From: Promethearchaeota archaeon
GTDB lineage: Archaea > Asgardarchaeota > Lokiarchaeia > Sigyniarchaeales > SOKP01
Assembly: GCA_018238625.1 (NCBI GenBank)
Contig: JABCSY010000029.1
Span: 1-40,407 of the forward strand
Direction of reading: 5' to 3'
DNA length: 40,407 bases
Positions 32,750-40,407 of the stretch are shown here, in pieces (position 1 is the first letter of the stretch; each line of letters opens with the position of its first letter). The notes beneath the pieces are model-generated. The model searched no databases, was not told where the DNA came from, and saw nothing but the letters and a program-made list of their open reading frames with translations. Both the position numbers and the translations under genes were made by a program.

Positions 32750-35044
32750 TTGCAAAATCCAAAAAAAAGAGTTTTAACAGAAGATGTAAATCAACGTAAA
32801 TTATTAGAAAAAAGAGTTGAAGAATCGGAGAGGAGATATAGGGGACTATACGAATCATCTCCAATTTCTTTGACAGTAACTGATAACAATGGTACCATAT
32901 TAGATGTTAATTCTGCTACGGAAAAAATCTTTGGATTTAAAAAAAGTGAAGTAATAGGAAAAAAATATTTTGATTTAGGAATTTTCTCACCTGAACATGT
33001 TGAGAGATTTAAAAAAGACTATGAAGAATCTTTAAAAGGAAAAAAAATAAACCCGATTGAAATTCAAATAAAAAAAAAAGACGGTACTATTGCATGGCTT
33101 AGCGTTCAAAATTCTCTAAAAAAAATTGATAATGAAATTTTAATAGAAGGTATAGCCCAAGACATTACAGAAAGGAAAACAGCAGAGCAAAAATTAATCG
33201 AATCACAAAAAAAATTTAAGGATTTAACAAACTCTTTACCAGAAGTAATTTTTGAGATTGATTTAAACTTTAATTTAATTTATACAAACACAATCGCGTC
33301 CCAGATTTTTGGATATTCTCACGAAGACTTTAAAAAGGGTTTAGATATATTTAATTTCATTTCTTCTGAAGATAAAGAACGAGTTCTTGAAAGTCTAAGC
33401 CGTATATTTAAAGGAGAATTTATTGAACCTATCATTTTACAACTAAGAAAGAAAGATGGATCCTTTTTTTACGGGAATATTAACGCAACGCCAATTTTTA
33501 AGGGATCAAAAATAGTGGGCATGAGAAGCGTAATTCATGATGTAACTGAGATGGTGAACGCCGAAGAAAAAATAAAAGAATCTGAAGCAAAATTTCGAAC
33601 GATTTCCGAGCAATTATTGATGGGCATTTCAATTATTCAAGATGAGAGAATAAAATACGTTAATGAAACACTTGCGAATATACTCGGATATTCTATTGAA
33701 GAAATATTAAACTGGAGTCCTGGAGAGTTCTTCAAAACTATTCATCCTAGAGATAAAAAAAGAATTATAGAATTATCAACTAAAACTGATAATCGTTTCG
33801 AAAATGGTGTAAATTATTATGAAGCTCGAGGAATTCATAAAAATGGTAATATTATTTGGTTGGAAATATATAATAAGGTAATTACATTTCAAAAAAAACC
33901 CGCATTCTTAGTATCATATATAGATATTAGTAAAAGAAAAAAAGCAAAAGAGGAACTAAGAGAATCTGAAGTAAAATATCGAAATCTATTTGAAAAATCA
34001 CCCTCTTCAATACTTCTAATTGATACATCTGGAAAGATTGTAGATTGTAATCCCGCTTTAGAAAAGTTAACTGAATACGATAGGATTGATATTATCGGTA
34101 AAAGGTTTTACAAACTTCCAGTTATTCCTCTAAAATATTTACCCGGTTTGCTTAAAAGACTTAAGCAGATTTCAGATGGAGAAACTATACCATCTGTAGA
34201 TATTCAATTAACTAAAAAAGATGGGAGCATAATATGGGTAAGTGTTGATTCCTCTTTAATGAAAATGGGAGATAAAACGTATATTATGGTAATGGGTCAT
34301 GATATCTCTGAGAAAAAAGAATTAGAAATAAAATTAAAAGAATTAAATGAAATGAGAAAGGAATTTATAGATAGAGCCTCTCACGAATTAAAAACTCCGA
34401 TCACTACGGTTTATGGCGCATACCAGCTACTAGATATTTTGCATAAAGATAAATTTGATACAGAGCAATTGGAATTATTAGAAATGGCTTTTAGTGGAAC
34501 CAGGAGAATAAGAAAATTAGTAGACGATTTGCTTGATGTATCTTTAATGGAGTCGAAAACATTTAAACTAATTAAAAGAAAAACTAATCTTGGTGATTTG
34601 ATCTCAAATTGCGTTAAAGAAATGAGATATTTTAGCAATAAACGCAATCATGAAATAATAATAGATCTCGAACCGGAACTTTACTTGAATGTAGATGAGT
34701 CTCGAATTGAGCTTGTTTTAACGAATCTTATCTCAAATGCGATAAAATACACGCCTTCGAAAGGTAAAATAAATATTAAAATGATATCTGATGATAAATT
34801 TGCTCAAATAATAATAAAAGATACAGGCGTAGGTTTAGCTAAAAAAGAAATTGAAGGTCTTTTTAAAAAGTTTAGTAGAATAGAATCTCCTTTAAAGAAA
34901 GATCTCGACATAGATTTAGGAAGTACAGGTTTAGGATTATTCATATCAAAAGAAATTATTGAACTTCATGAAGGAGAGATCTGGGCCGAATCTGAAGGAA
35001 AAGGAAAAGGTTCCACTTTTTCAGTCAAAATTCCTGTTAAATAA
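32750..35044 (+). CDS. Soluble sensor histidine kinase with four PAS domains
   Basis: 764 residues from TTG at 32750. Four PAS domains lie at about 26-140, 150-270, 276-395 and 403-525, each ending in the DITER/DVTE/DISKR/DISEK-type linker typical of PAS-PAC. The HisKA helix pair has His545 in RASHELKTP; the ATPase has the N box NLISNAIKYTPS, G1 KDTGVGL and G2 GSTGLGLFISKE. No transmembrane segment or response-regulator domain is present, so it senses cytosolic signals, and its partner is not beside it. The stretch 32529-32749 upstream has only AT-rich spacer. Confidence 0.93.
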   Translation: MQNPKKRVLTEDVNQRKLLEKRVEESERRYRGLYESSPISLTVTDNNGTILDVNSATEKIFGFKKSEVIGKKYFDLGIFSPEHVERFKKDYEESLKGKKINPIEIQIKKKDGTIAWLSVQNSLKKIDNEILIEGIAQDITERKTAEQKLIESQKKFKDLTNSLPEVIFEIDLNFNLIYTNTIASQIFGYSHEDFKKGLDIFNFISSEDKERVLESLSRIFKGEFIEPIILQLRKKDGSFFYGNINATPIFKGSKIVGMRSVIHDVTEMVNAEEKIKESEAKFRTISEQLLMGISIIQDERIKYVNETLANILGYSIEEILNWSPGEFFKTIHPRDKKRIIELSTKTDNRFENGVNYYEARGIHKNGNIIWLEIYNKVITFQKKPAFLVSYIDISKRKKAKEELRESEVKYRNLFEKSPSSILLIDTSGKIVDCNPALEKLTEYDRIDIIGKRFYKLPVIPLKYLPGLLKRLKQISDGETIPSVDIQLTKKDGSIIWVSVDSSLMKMGDKTYIMVMGHDISEKKELEIKLKELNEMRKEFIDRASHELKTPITTVYGAYQLLDILHKDKFDTEQLELLEMAFSGTRRIRKLVDDLLDVSLMESKTFKLIKRKTNLGDLISNCVKEMRYFSNKRNHEIIIDLEPELYLNVDESRIELVLTNLISNAIKYTPSKGKINIKMISDDKFAQIIIKDTGVGLAKKEIEGLFKKFSRIESPLKKDLDIDLGSTGLGLFISKEIIELHEGEIWAESEGKGKGSTFSVKIPVK

Positions 35045-35146
35045 TTATCCAATTTTTATTAATAAAAACTTGTTCTTTTCAATTTTCCACTAATTTTTTA
35101 AATAAATTCTAATCTATTATATTTAGAATCTTTAAAAAAACTAAAA

Positions 35147-36163
35147 TTGGTTATTCGTTTGTCTCTCGATTTTAACAATCCGCCCTTGAAAATATTTAGC
35201 TCTTCAAGCACAAAAAAAGGTATAGAAATTGGAGGAGCTAAATCAATAATAAGCATAGATAGTTCCCATAATTTTTACAACGAGGGTAATATTTATACTG
35301 AAATGTCGTGGGCTGCCTTTTACGAAGAAGAGGGGTTAGAAGATCAGATCGATACTTTTACTACGACTGAATATGATTCTATTCGAGAAGATCCCGAGGC
35401 TTTAGTTGACACAATTGTAAAAACTATTTATCAAATTATCAACAATCGGAAAATCTTCTATGGAATTTTGGACTTGGAAGTTGACGCTTTCTTAGATGCT
35501 AATACGACTGTAATTCCCGGGCTTAAATTGGATTACGAAATTATTAACAAATTGTTAGAAGCTCATAAAAGAACGCGGGAAAAAGGGTTATTTCCCAAGA
35601 TCATAATCGACGAAAAAGGTATCAACAAAATTAAAATCGAATTTCAAGGAAATAAAAAAAACCACCTTCACATAAAAGGATCAAAATTAGAGGATTTGAT
35701 AAATCAATTACGATTAGCAAAAGGATTTGCTGTAGGAATAGTTTGCACTTCAAGTAATGCGGCTAACTTATATATCATGAGTGATAACATCGTTTTTAGT
35801 AAAGACGAGATACCAGAATTGTATATTGATGACGATAACTTAAAGGTAATAGAATATGGAATTAAAAAGAAATTGCTTTTCCCAATCAGTTGGTTTAGAA
35901 TTGATATTGGGATTCGTAGCTTAGAAACCTTAGAACTATGGGAAAAAATTAAAGACAACCCAGAACTTAATAAAGCGTTTAACCATTACGAACGCTACAT
36001 CAATGCGTTAGTATTTAAGAAATTCAAGTCCGTAGCGGAATCTCAAAAAATTGGTACGAATTCGGAGGACGATTTTTACAATATGACGCCAAAGGAGCGA
36101 AAGAAAGCCTTAAAAGATATGGAAAAAGCAATTGAGATTCTCACAAGAGAATATAAAGAGTAA
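35147..36163 (+). CDS. Uncharacterised protein
   Basis: 338 residues from TTG at 35147; no ribosome binding site decides the start. Mixed alpha/beta, soluble. Segments such as GIEIGGAKSIISIDSSHNFY and IFYGILDLEVDAFLDANTTV suggest an ordered N-terminal domain, and the last 60 residues are helical and charged (MTPKERKKALKDMEKAIEIL). No motif I can assign. Stands alone after the histidine kinase gene. Confidence 0.55.
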   Translation: MVIRLSLDFNNPPLKIFSSSSTKKGIEIGGAKSIISIDSSHNFYNEGNIYTEMSWAAFYEEEGLEDQIDTFTTTEYDSIREDPEALVDTIVKTIYQIINNRKIFYGILDLEVDAFLDANTTVIPGLKLDYEIINKLLEAHKRTREKGLFPKIIIDEKGINKIKIEFQGNKKNHLHIKGSKLEDLINQLRLAKGFAVGIVCTSSNAANLYIMSDNIVFSKDEIPELYIDDDNLKVIEYGIKKKLLFPISWFRIDIGIRSLETLELWEKIKDNPELNKAFNHYERYINALVFKKFKSVAESQKIGTNSEDDFYNMTPKERKKALKDMEKAIEILTREYKE

Positions 36164-36229
36164 CATATTGATATATAAAAAAAAATTATTAATAGAATTT
36201 TTCAATTCAATCCCATTTTAATAACATCT

Positions 36230-37090
36230 CTAAGAAAAAAGGATGCCTAACGCTTCTCCTACCCCGCCAAAGCCATGGGCAATTCCAGGTGCGATTATGT
36301 TATTCGTCTTTTCTTTTAAAAATCCATAAAAGAGTCCTGAAAAAAAAGTCCAAATGCCCCAAGACCAATTAAGTTCAAAAATTCCTTCAAAAGGGCTAAA
36401 CGGATTTAATACGTGGGATAATCCAAAAAGTAAAGATGCTATAATCAACCCTATACCAAACTCAACTCCGAGAAATTTAAATTTTCTTCCAAATTCTTCG
36501 TTAATTCTTGGTTGATAGTATCCTCTATAACGGATTTCTTCACCAAATCCCGAAAATATGAATTGCCATATAACTGTAGAGATTACTCTTCCTATAATAT
36601 CAGCAGGTTTATTCAGATAAAAACTTAGAAAAATTGGAAACAATAAAAAAGCCAGAAGTAGTATTACATTAATACGAGCATTTGACGATTTTTTCTCGTA
36701 ATCTTCCTCTTTCTTTTTTCTTACTAATAAAAGAATTAATACTATCGCAATAATTTCACAAGCTGATAATATTAATGCTCCAAACAGGTCGCTATAACTT
36801 AAATGAAGAAATATTAAAGCACAGACAGGGATTAATAACACTAACCAACTAGTAAGACCGACATCAAGACTAAATTTCCATCCTTCTTTCTTAAAACCAT
36901 ACAGTTTAAAATCTTTTTTCAAAATTAAAAGAATTATAAATGTAATAGAAATAGAGATCAATCCCGATGTGTAGCTCCACCCTAAAAGCTCAATTTCTAA
37001 CTTGAAAAATTCTATAGGTTTTAATACCCAACTAATTAGTTGAACAATTAAAAAAACGATTGAAACTTCAATTATCGATAAATATTTCAA
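36230..37090 (-). CDS. CPBP family intramembrane metalloprotease
   Basis: 286 residues with about eight hydrophobic helices. The motifs of the CPBP/Rce1 (CAAX protease) family are present: Glu184-Glu185...Arg189 (GEEIRYRG), His226 (FGLSHVLNP) and His272 (GIAHGFGG). Members cleave substrates within the membrane by a glutamate-dependent mechanism. The substrate is unknown; bacterial relatives mature peptides or act in immunity. Single gene, promoter in 37091-37199. Confidence 0.87.
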   Translation of the reverse strand: MKYLSIIEVSIVFLIVQLISWVLKPIEFFKLEIELLGWSYTSGLISISITFIILLILKKDFKLYGFKKEGWKFSLDVGLTSWLVLLIPVCALIFLHLSYSDLFGALILSACEIIAIVLILLLVRKKKEEDYEKKSSNARINVILLLAFLLFPIFLSFYLNKPADIIGRVISTVIWQFIFSGFGEEIRYRGYYQPRINEEFGRKFKFLGVEFGIGLIIASLLFGLSHVLNPFSPFEGIFELNWSWGIWTFFSGLFYGFLKEKTNNIIAPGIAHGFGGVGEALGILFS

Positions 37091-37199
37091 ATTTTACACC
37101 CTCAAATTATTTTATAATTAAATTAATTAATTGGATTACTTAAAAAATTATTTAAAAGCAAAGTATTTAGATCCTAAAGAGAGAAAAACATTGAATATA

Positions 37200-37505
37200 C
37201 TACCCTTTTAATATTCTTGGCGCTTTAAAATGACCGTCCTTAGTATGCTTAGCGTTTTTTAACGCTTCTTCGTTTGAAAGCGATTCCCACGGGACATCTT
37301 CTCTAAACACATTTTTTAGACCCTCGATGGGGTGCGTCATGGGTTCTACATTTGAAGTATCTAAATCGTTTAACTTTTTGAAATAGTTAAGTATATCTCC
37401 TAATTGTTTAGAAAATTTCTCTTTCTCTTCTTCGCTTAAATCTAATAAAGCTAACTTAGATACGTGTTCCAACGTTTCTTTTGAGAAATCTTCCTTTTTT
37501 GACAT
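37200..37505 (-). CDS. gatC: Glu-tRNA(Gln)/Asp-tRNA(Asn) amidotransferase subunit C
   Basis: 101 residues. GatC stabilises GatA and GatB in the amidotransferase that converts mischarged tRNA to Gln- or Asn-tRNA. Family features: ETLEHVSKLALLDLSEEEKE at the start, the DILNYFKKLNDLDTSNVEPM middle with the belt segment, and VPWESLSNEEALKNA near the end. gatA and gatB are not in the window, so the gene is separated from its partners. Confidence 0.9.
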   Translation of the reverse strand: MSKKEDFSKETLEHVSKLALLDLSEEEKEKFSKQLGDILNYFKKLNDLDTSNVEPMTHPIEGLKNVFREDVPWESLSNEEALKNAKHTKDGHFKAPRILKG

Positions 37506-37664
37506 ATTTAGCTCAATAACGAAATTAAATTCTTCAGAAATTGTAATATCTGATTGTAATTAATCTTAATCACCTTAAATAATTATTTTAAAGCTCGTCG
37601 TTATAAATGAATTTCTATAAACGATAACAAAAAGAGTTAATTACTTAATACTTTTTTATTAAAT

Positions 37665-38027
37665 ATGACCGATAAAGCCGATAAAGAAGACCTAAGATAC
37701 GAAATTCCTACTCACGCTTTTATTGCCCTTGCTCGAAGGGGCATGGAAAAGATCTCTTTAGATCAATGTTTTCTAAAGAATTGCGATAATAGCGACCCAG
37801 AATTATTAGAACCGTTTAAGAAAGAAGAATTTGAGGACAATCAGAAGCATGTTAAGAAAATTTACGTTAAGTGTAAAAAATGTAATGGGATTTTTATTTT
37901 AAAATTGGAAACCATTAAACATGTAGCTAAATCTACTAAAGAAAAAAACCAAGAACCTCTTTCTATGGGGATAGTATACGCGTTAGACGAAGACGGTAAT
38001 AATTTAGGACATTTAGGTTATTTTTAA
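37665..38027 (+). CDS. Uncharacterised protein with a Cys4 metal-site candidate
   Basis: 120 residues. QCFLKNC (about residues 33-39) and CKKCNG (about 70-73) could form a four-cysteine zinc site within a small alpha/beta domain. The N-terminal half is acidic. Family not recognised. It is followed after one base by the HAD gene, so the two are co-translated; a role near that phosphatase is only inference. Confidence 0.55.
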   Translation: MTDKADKEDLRYEIPTHAFIALARRGMEKISLDQCFLKNCDNSDPELLEPFKKEEFEDNQKHVKKIYVKCKKCNGIFILKLETIKHVAKSTKEKNQEPLSMGIVYALDEDGNNLGHLGYF

Positions 38028-38028
38028 C

Positions 38029-38715
38029 ATGAAGTATAATTACTTTTTATTTGATTTGGACAATTGTCTTCTTTATATTCCTAATTCTAAGGATTATTTT
38101 GATAATATTTTGTTGGAAACTCTTAAACAAGGCTCAACTAAACAGATTCCAGAGAGGAGCGAGAGAAATAAATTCTGGTTTTCTGGTAATAATTACATAG
38201 ATTACTTAAAAAAGTGGGGAACAAATAATATTCGCGATTTTTGGAAATGTTTTGATGAAATTGACTTTGAATATAGAAAAATTCTCGTTCAAAAAAACGA
38301 AATCTTACTTTTTGACGATGTTAAAAGCGTTTTAGAAGAGATTTATGATGCAAACAAGAAATTAGCAATAGTATCGAACTCAGCAGATTACATTGTTGAT
38401 TTCATAGTAAAGAAATTAAATATCAATAAATATTTCCATTATTTCTTTGGTTTGTCGTTTGACAAGGACCAATCGATTGCTAAACCATCGCCTTTAGGTG
38501 TTCTGTCAGTTTTAGAAAAATTAAAATACGACCCAAAAAAAGAGAAAGCCATTATGATTGGTGATTCGATTGTAGATGTTTACGCTGCAAAAAAAGCAAA
38601 TGTCTCGGCATGTTTAATAAGGAGAGATAAAAATAAGTATCCCGATGGCTATGGTGCTTGGGAATACAACCCTGATTTTGTTATTGAGCAATTAAACGAA
38701 ATACTCAACTTCTAA
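38029..38715 (+). CDS. HAD superfamily hydrolase
   Basis: 228 residues with the four HAD motifs: FDLDNCLLYI (nucleophile Asp and general acid Asp), IVSNSADYI (Ser/Asn), KPSPLGV (Lys) and MIGDSIVDVYAAK (acidic motif). A helical cap between motifs I and II places it among phosphoglycolate phosphatase-like enzymes; the substrate is open. Cys follows the second acid, a minor deviation. ATG overlaps the end of the upstream gene region by one-base spacing. Confidence 0.87.
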   Translation: MKYNYFLFDLDNCLLYIPNSKDYFDNILLETLKQGSTKQIPERSERNKFWFSGNNYIDYLKKWGTNNIRDFWKCFDEIDFEYRKILVQKNEILLFDDVKSVLEEIYDANKKLAIVSNSADYIVDFIVKKLNINKYFHYFFGLSFDKDQSIAKPSPLGVLSVLEKLKYDPKKEKAIMIGDSIVDVYAAKKANVSACLIRRDKNKYPDGYGAWEYNPDFVIEQLNEILNF

Positions 38716-38774
38716 TTACATTAAAATTTTTGTAAATATACGAGCGCAACTCAAAATAAATCTTTCATTAACTT

Positions 38775-38790
38775 GATTTATATATATATA
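38775..38790 (+). promoter_or_regulatory. TATA box for the 222-residue membrane protein gene
   Basis: GATTTATATATATATATT is a strong TATA-box-like tract ending about 40 bases before the ATG at 38830. Transcription from some 25 bases downstream would give a leader of roughly 20 bases. No ribosome binding site is obvious before the ATG. Confidence 0.45.
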
Positions 38791-38829
38791 TTTAATAGTG
38801 TGAAATTAAATTTAGTCTAATAGAGAACA

Positions 38830-39498
38830 ATGTCTGAAATTAACGATATTTTAAATCTTAATGAAGAAATCTTGTGGAAAAGAACTAAAGTAAAAAATCT
38901 GGTGTTAATTTATCCAGCTTATATTATAATGATCTTTGTTACTATTTTTTTAATATGGGGTCTTTTTTACCCAGGAATAATAGCTTTGACAAAAAACTCG
39001 ATGTTTGTTGGATACTTCTTAATAATATCTGGAATAGTTCTTCAGTTTTTTCTTATATTTTCAATGATTTTTATTTTTAGAAAAGCCCACAATAGATATA
39101 GAAAAATCTTAAAAGTTTCTAATGAGGAGTTAAAAGAATATAAAATAATTAACCTCCTTTCAAACCGAAGAGTTATCATAAAAGACATTCAAGGTCAAAG
39201 ATTTAGGAAAAAATGCGTTAAGAAATATTCGATTCCAAACATAGAATTTGATAAGGATTACCTTTTTTTAAATTTAAAAAGCGTCGAAGCGATTTTGTTT
39301 GATAAAACTTGTCATCAGATCGGATTTTCATTGGATAAAACAGAAAATATGTCCTTAATATATTTTGATTTTCATTATCCTAGAAGTGAAAGAGATTTAG
39401 AAATGAAGGAAGTTATGGAAACTCTAAATGAGAATTTCGTATTAGAAAAATATTTTGAAAATAAATATCTAATCAAATATCATTTTAGTCTAAAATAA
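38830..39498 (+). CDS. Two-helix membrane protein with soluble C-terminal domain
   Basis: 222 residues. Two transmembrane helices (about 25-48 and 58-85) form a hairpin, followed by a basic patch and a beta-rich domain from about residue 105 (LSNRRVIIKDIQGQRF and a strand FLNLKSVEAILFD), which recalls the bacterial PH-like domains found after such hairpins. Function unknown. It is transcribed from its own promoter. Confidence 0.6.
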   Translation: MSEINDILNLNEEILWKRTKVKNLVLIYPAYIIMIFVTIFLIWGLFYPGIIALTKNSMFVGYFLIISGIVLQFFLIFSMIFIFRKAHNRYRKILKVSNEELKEYKIINLLSNRRVIIKDIQGQRFRKKCVKKYSIPNIEFDKDYLFLNLKSVEAILFDKTCHQIGFSLDKTENMSLIYFDFHYPRSERDLEMKEVMETLNENFVLEKYFENKYLIKYHFSLK

Positions 39499-39650
39499 TT
39501 TGATGAAGTTTATTGTATTATAAGAAGATTCGCTGACATGTGGCAAATTTTTTTAATTATAAATTATGTATGATATTTTAAGGAGACTTCTAACAACTTT
39601 AAAATTCTGGTAAATAGATTAAGTGTTCTTATTTATGAAAAAATACTAAT

Positions 39651-39658
39651 TTATATAT
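39651..39658 (+). promoter_or_regulatory. TATA box of the toxin-antitoxin operon
   Basis: AATTTATATATTA lies 25-30 bases before the ATG at 39684, so transcription should begin at or within a few bases of that ATG, giving a leaderless or nearly leaderless mRNA, as is common in archaea. Confidence 0.5.
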
Positions 39659-39683
39659 TAACAAACTGATTTTTCTTTAATTA

Positions 39684-39881
39684 ATGGAAAATATCATGGC
39701 AACTCAAAAGGAAAAGATCATACAAATGATAAAAAACCTTCCTGATGATATAAGTTTGGAAGATATCATCGAAGCAATATATGTAAGACAAAAAATTGAG
39801 AAGGGATTAAAAGATTCGAAGGAAGGAAATTTATATACACACGAAGAAGCTAAAGAACGCTTAGAAAAATGGTTAAAATAA
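39684..39881 (+). CDS. Antitoxin of a ParE/RelE-type module
   Basis: 65 residues from ATG at 39684 (a second ATG at 39696 would give 61). Helical and charged (KEKIIQMIKNLPDDISLEDI, then EAKERLEKWLK), typical of the short antitoxins that precede ParE-type toxins in archaea and bacteria. The C-terminal helix probably wraps the toxin. It overlaps the toxin start by 13 bases, ensuring coupled translation. The pair is likely self-regulated through the antitoxin. Confidence 0.78.
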   Translation: MENIMATQKEKIIQMIKNLPDDISLEDIIEAIYVRQKIEKGLKDSKEGNLYTHEEAKERLEKWLK

Positions 39882-40153
39882 AATGGACTAAGCATGCCCT
39901 TGAAGAATTGGATGATATTGCAAATTATATCTCAATAGATTCGCCAAAATACGCTCAAATTTTAGTAAAACAAATTTATGAAATGGTGAGTCATCTAAAG
40001 CAATTTCCCAAACTTGGTAGGAGAGTTCCTGAATACGGGGATCCAGAATTAAGAGAGATTCTTTATAAAACCTATCGTATTATTTATTTAGTCAAGAAGG
40101 AGCATCTTGAAATTATTTCTATTATACATGGAAGCCGAAAACTAAACCTTTAA
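39869..40153 (+). CDS. ParE/RelE-family toxin
   Basis: 94 residues. MVKIKWTKHALEELDDIANY, PKLGRRVPEYGDPELREI and YRIIYLVKKEHLEIISIIHG are the typical order of the RelE/ParE fold (helix hairpin, central strands, final strand with His-Gly-xRK). Type II toxins of this kind either cut mRNA on the ribosome (RelE) or poison gyrase (ParE). The presence of the P-x-x-G-R-x-V-P-E segment favours ParE. The target is not proven. Confidence 0.85.
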   Translation: MVKIKWTKHALEELDDIANYISIDSPKYAQILVKQIYEMVSHLKQFPKLGRRVPEYGDPELREILYKTYRIIYLVKKEHLEIISIIHGSRKLNL

Positions 40154-40266
40154 ATTCTTTTAGTCTAATTGCGTTAAATTAATGGAATAATAGATTTTAA
40201 ATGGTTAAAATTAAATAAATGAACTGATTTTTATTTAATATTATAAATCCTACGAGAATTCCCCAG

Positions 40267-40407
40267 ATGTCGACAAAAATAGCAGAAGAAGAGTTATTAA
40301 GGAAGAAAGTATGGAAAATAATCAATATTACGCAAGCCAACCAATTATTTGTCCATTCAAAGAATTTAGAAATAAAATACTTTAATGAAGATACTCAAAA
40401 AGTAAAC
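40267..40407 (+). CDS. Start of a gene cut by the window end
   Basis: ATG at 40267 opens a frame of 47 codons to the last base. MSTKIAEEELLRKKVWKIIN then ITQANQLFVHSKNLEIKYFN; too short to assign. The preceding region has an AT-rich TATA-like tract (about 40230-40250) in the expected place. No function proposed. Confidence 0.5.
   Translation, partial: MSTKIAEEELLRKKVWKIINITQANQLFVHSKNLEIKYFNEDTQKVN

Noticed and set aside
1..40407. CRISPR arrays, rRNA genes, further tRNA genes.
   Set aside because: No regularly spaced repeats or matching structures were seen apart from the tRNA-Ala.

Overview
The window looks like a piece of an archaeal chromosome, most likely from an Asgard archaeon (Lokiarchaeia-like). 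This rests on strongly AT-rich DNA, TATA-type promoters, archaeal families (DUF2070, PAC2, ADP-forming acyl-CoA synthetase alpha subunit), a tRNA gene with bulge-helix-bulge introns, and a membrane-anchored subtilase shaped like eukaryotic site-1 protease. The lineage is inference; no rRNA or other marker gene is present.

Layout. 1-1.5 kb is a foreign-looking patch: the 3' end of a TnpB gene with its omega-RNA/right end, a gene remnant, and a less AT-rich ATC-hydrolase-family gene. 1.5-12.9 kb is chromosomal: two membrane proteins, a PAC2 protein, a 2,4-dienoyl-CoA reductase-like flavoenzyme, a nucleotidyltransferase, two unknown helical proteins separated by a strikingly structured RNA-like sequence, an MFS transporter with a large helical tail, and an Asp/Glu-racemase-like protein lacking one catalytic cysteine. 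13.1-17.45 kb looks like an integrated mobile element: a packed operon of tiny genes (RHH regulator, coiled coil, membrane peptide, two zinc-finger proteins, small proteins), a divergent VIT1/CCC1-like membrane gene plus zinc ribbon, and a regulator/tyrosine-integrase operon. The divergent control region carries paired inverted repeats. 17.6-23.3 kb has a nucleotidyltransferase, a small membrane protein, a tRNA-Ala(GGC) with two introns, and the 1318-residue subtilase. 23.3-25.1 kb is a purE-rpiA-rpe operon (pentose phosphate and purine metabolism). 25.2-28.6 kb holds tandem duplicated thiolases with a relic of the duplication between them, then a dodecin gene that appears to start with AUU. 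28.6-40.4 kb carries a small membrane peptide, TPR and GNAT genes, dut, a small winged-helix-like protein, an acyl-CoA synthetase, a four-PAS histidine kinase, a CPBP protease, gatC, a HAD phosphatase, a 2-TM protein, a ParE-type toxin-antitoxin pair and a truncated gene at the edge.

How it works together. Thiolases, the dienoyl-CoA reductase-like enzyme and the acyl-CoA synthetase suggest acyl-CoA/acid metabolism. RpiA and Rpe supply pentose phosphates, and Dut and PurE serve nucleotide metabolism. The most notable items are the doubly interrupted tRNA-Ala, the site-1-protease-like architecture, the small integrated element with apparent near-cognate start codons, and the structured RNA candidate near 9.45 kb.
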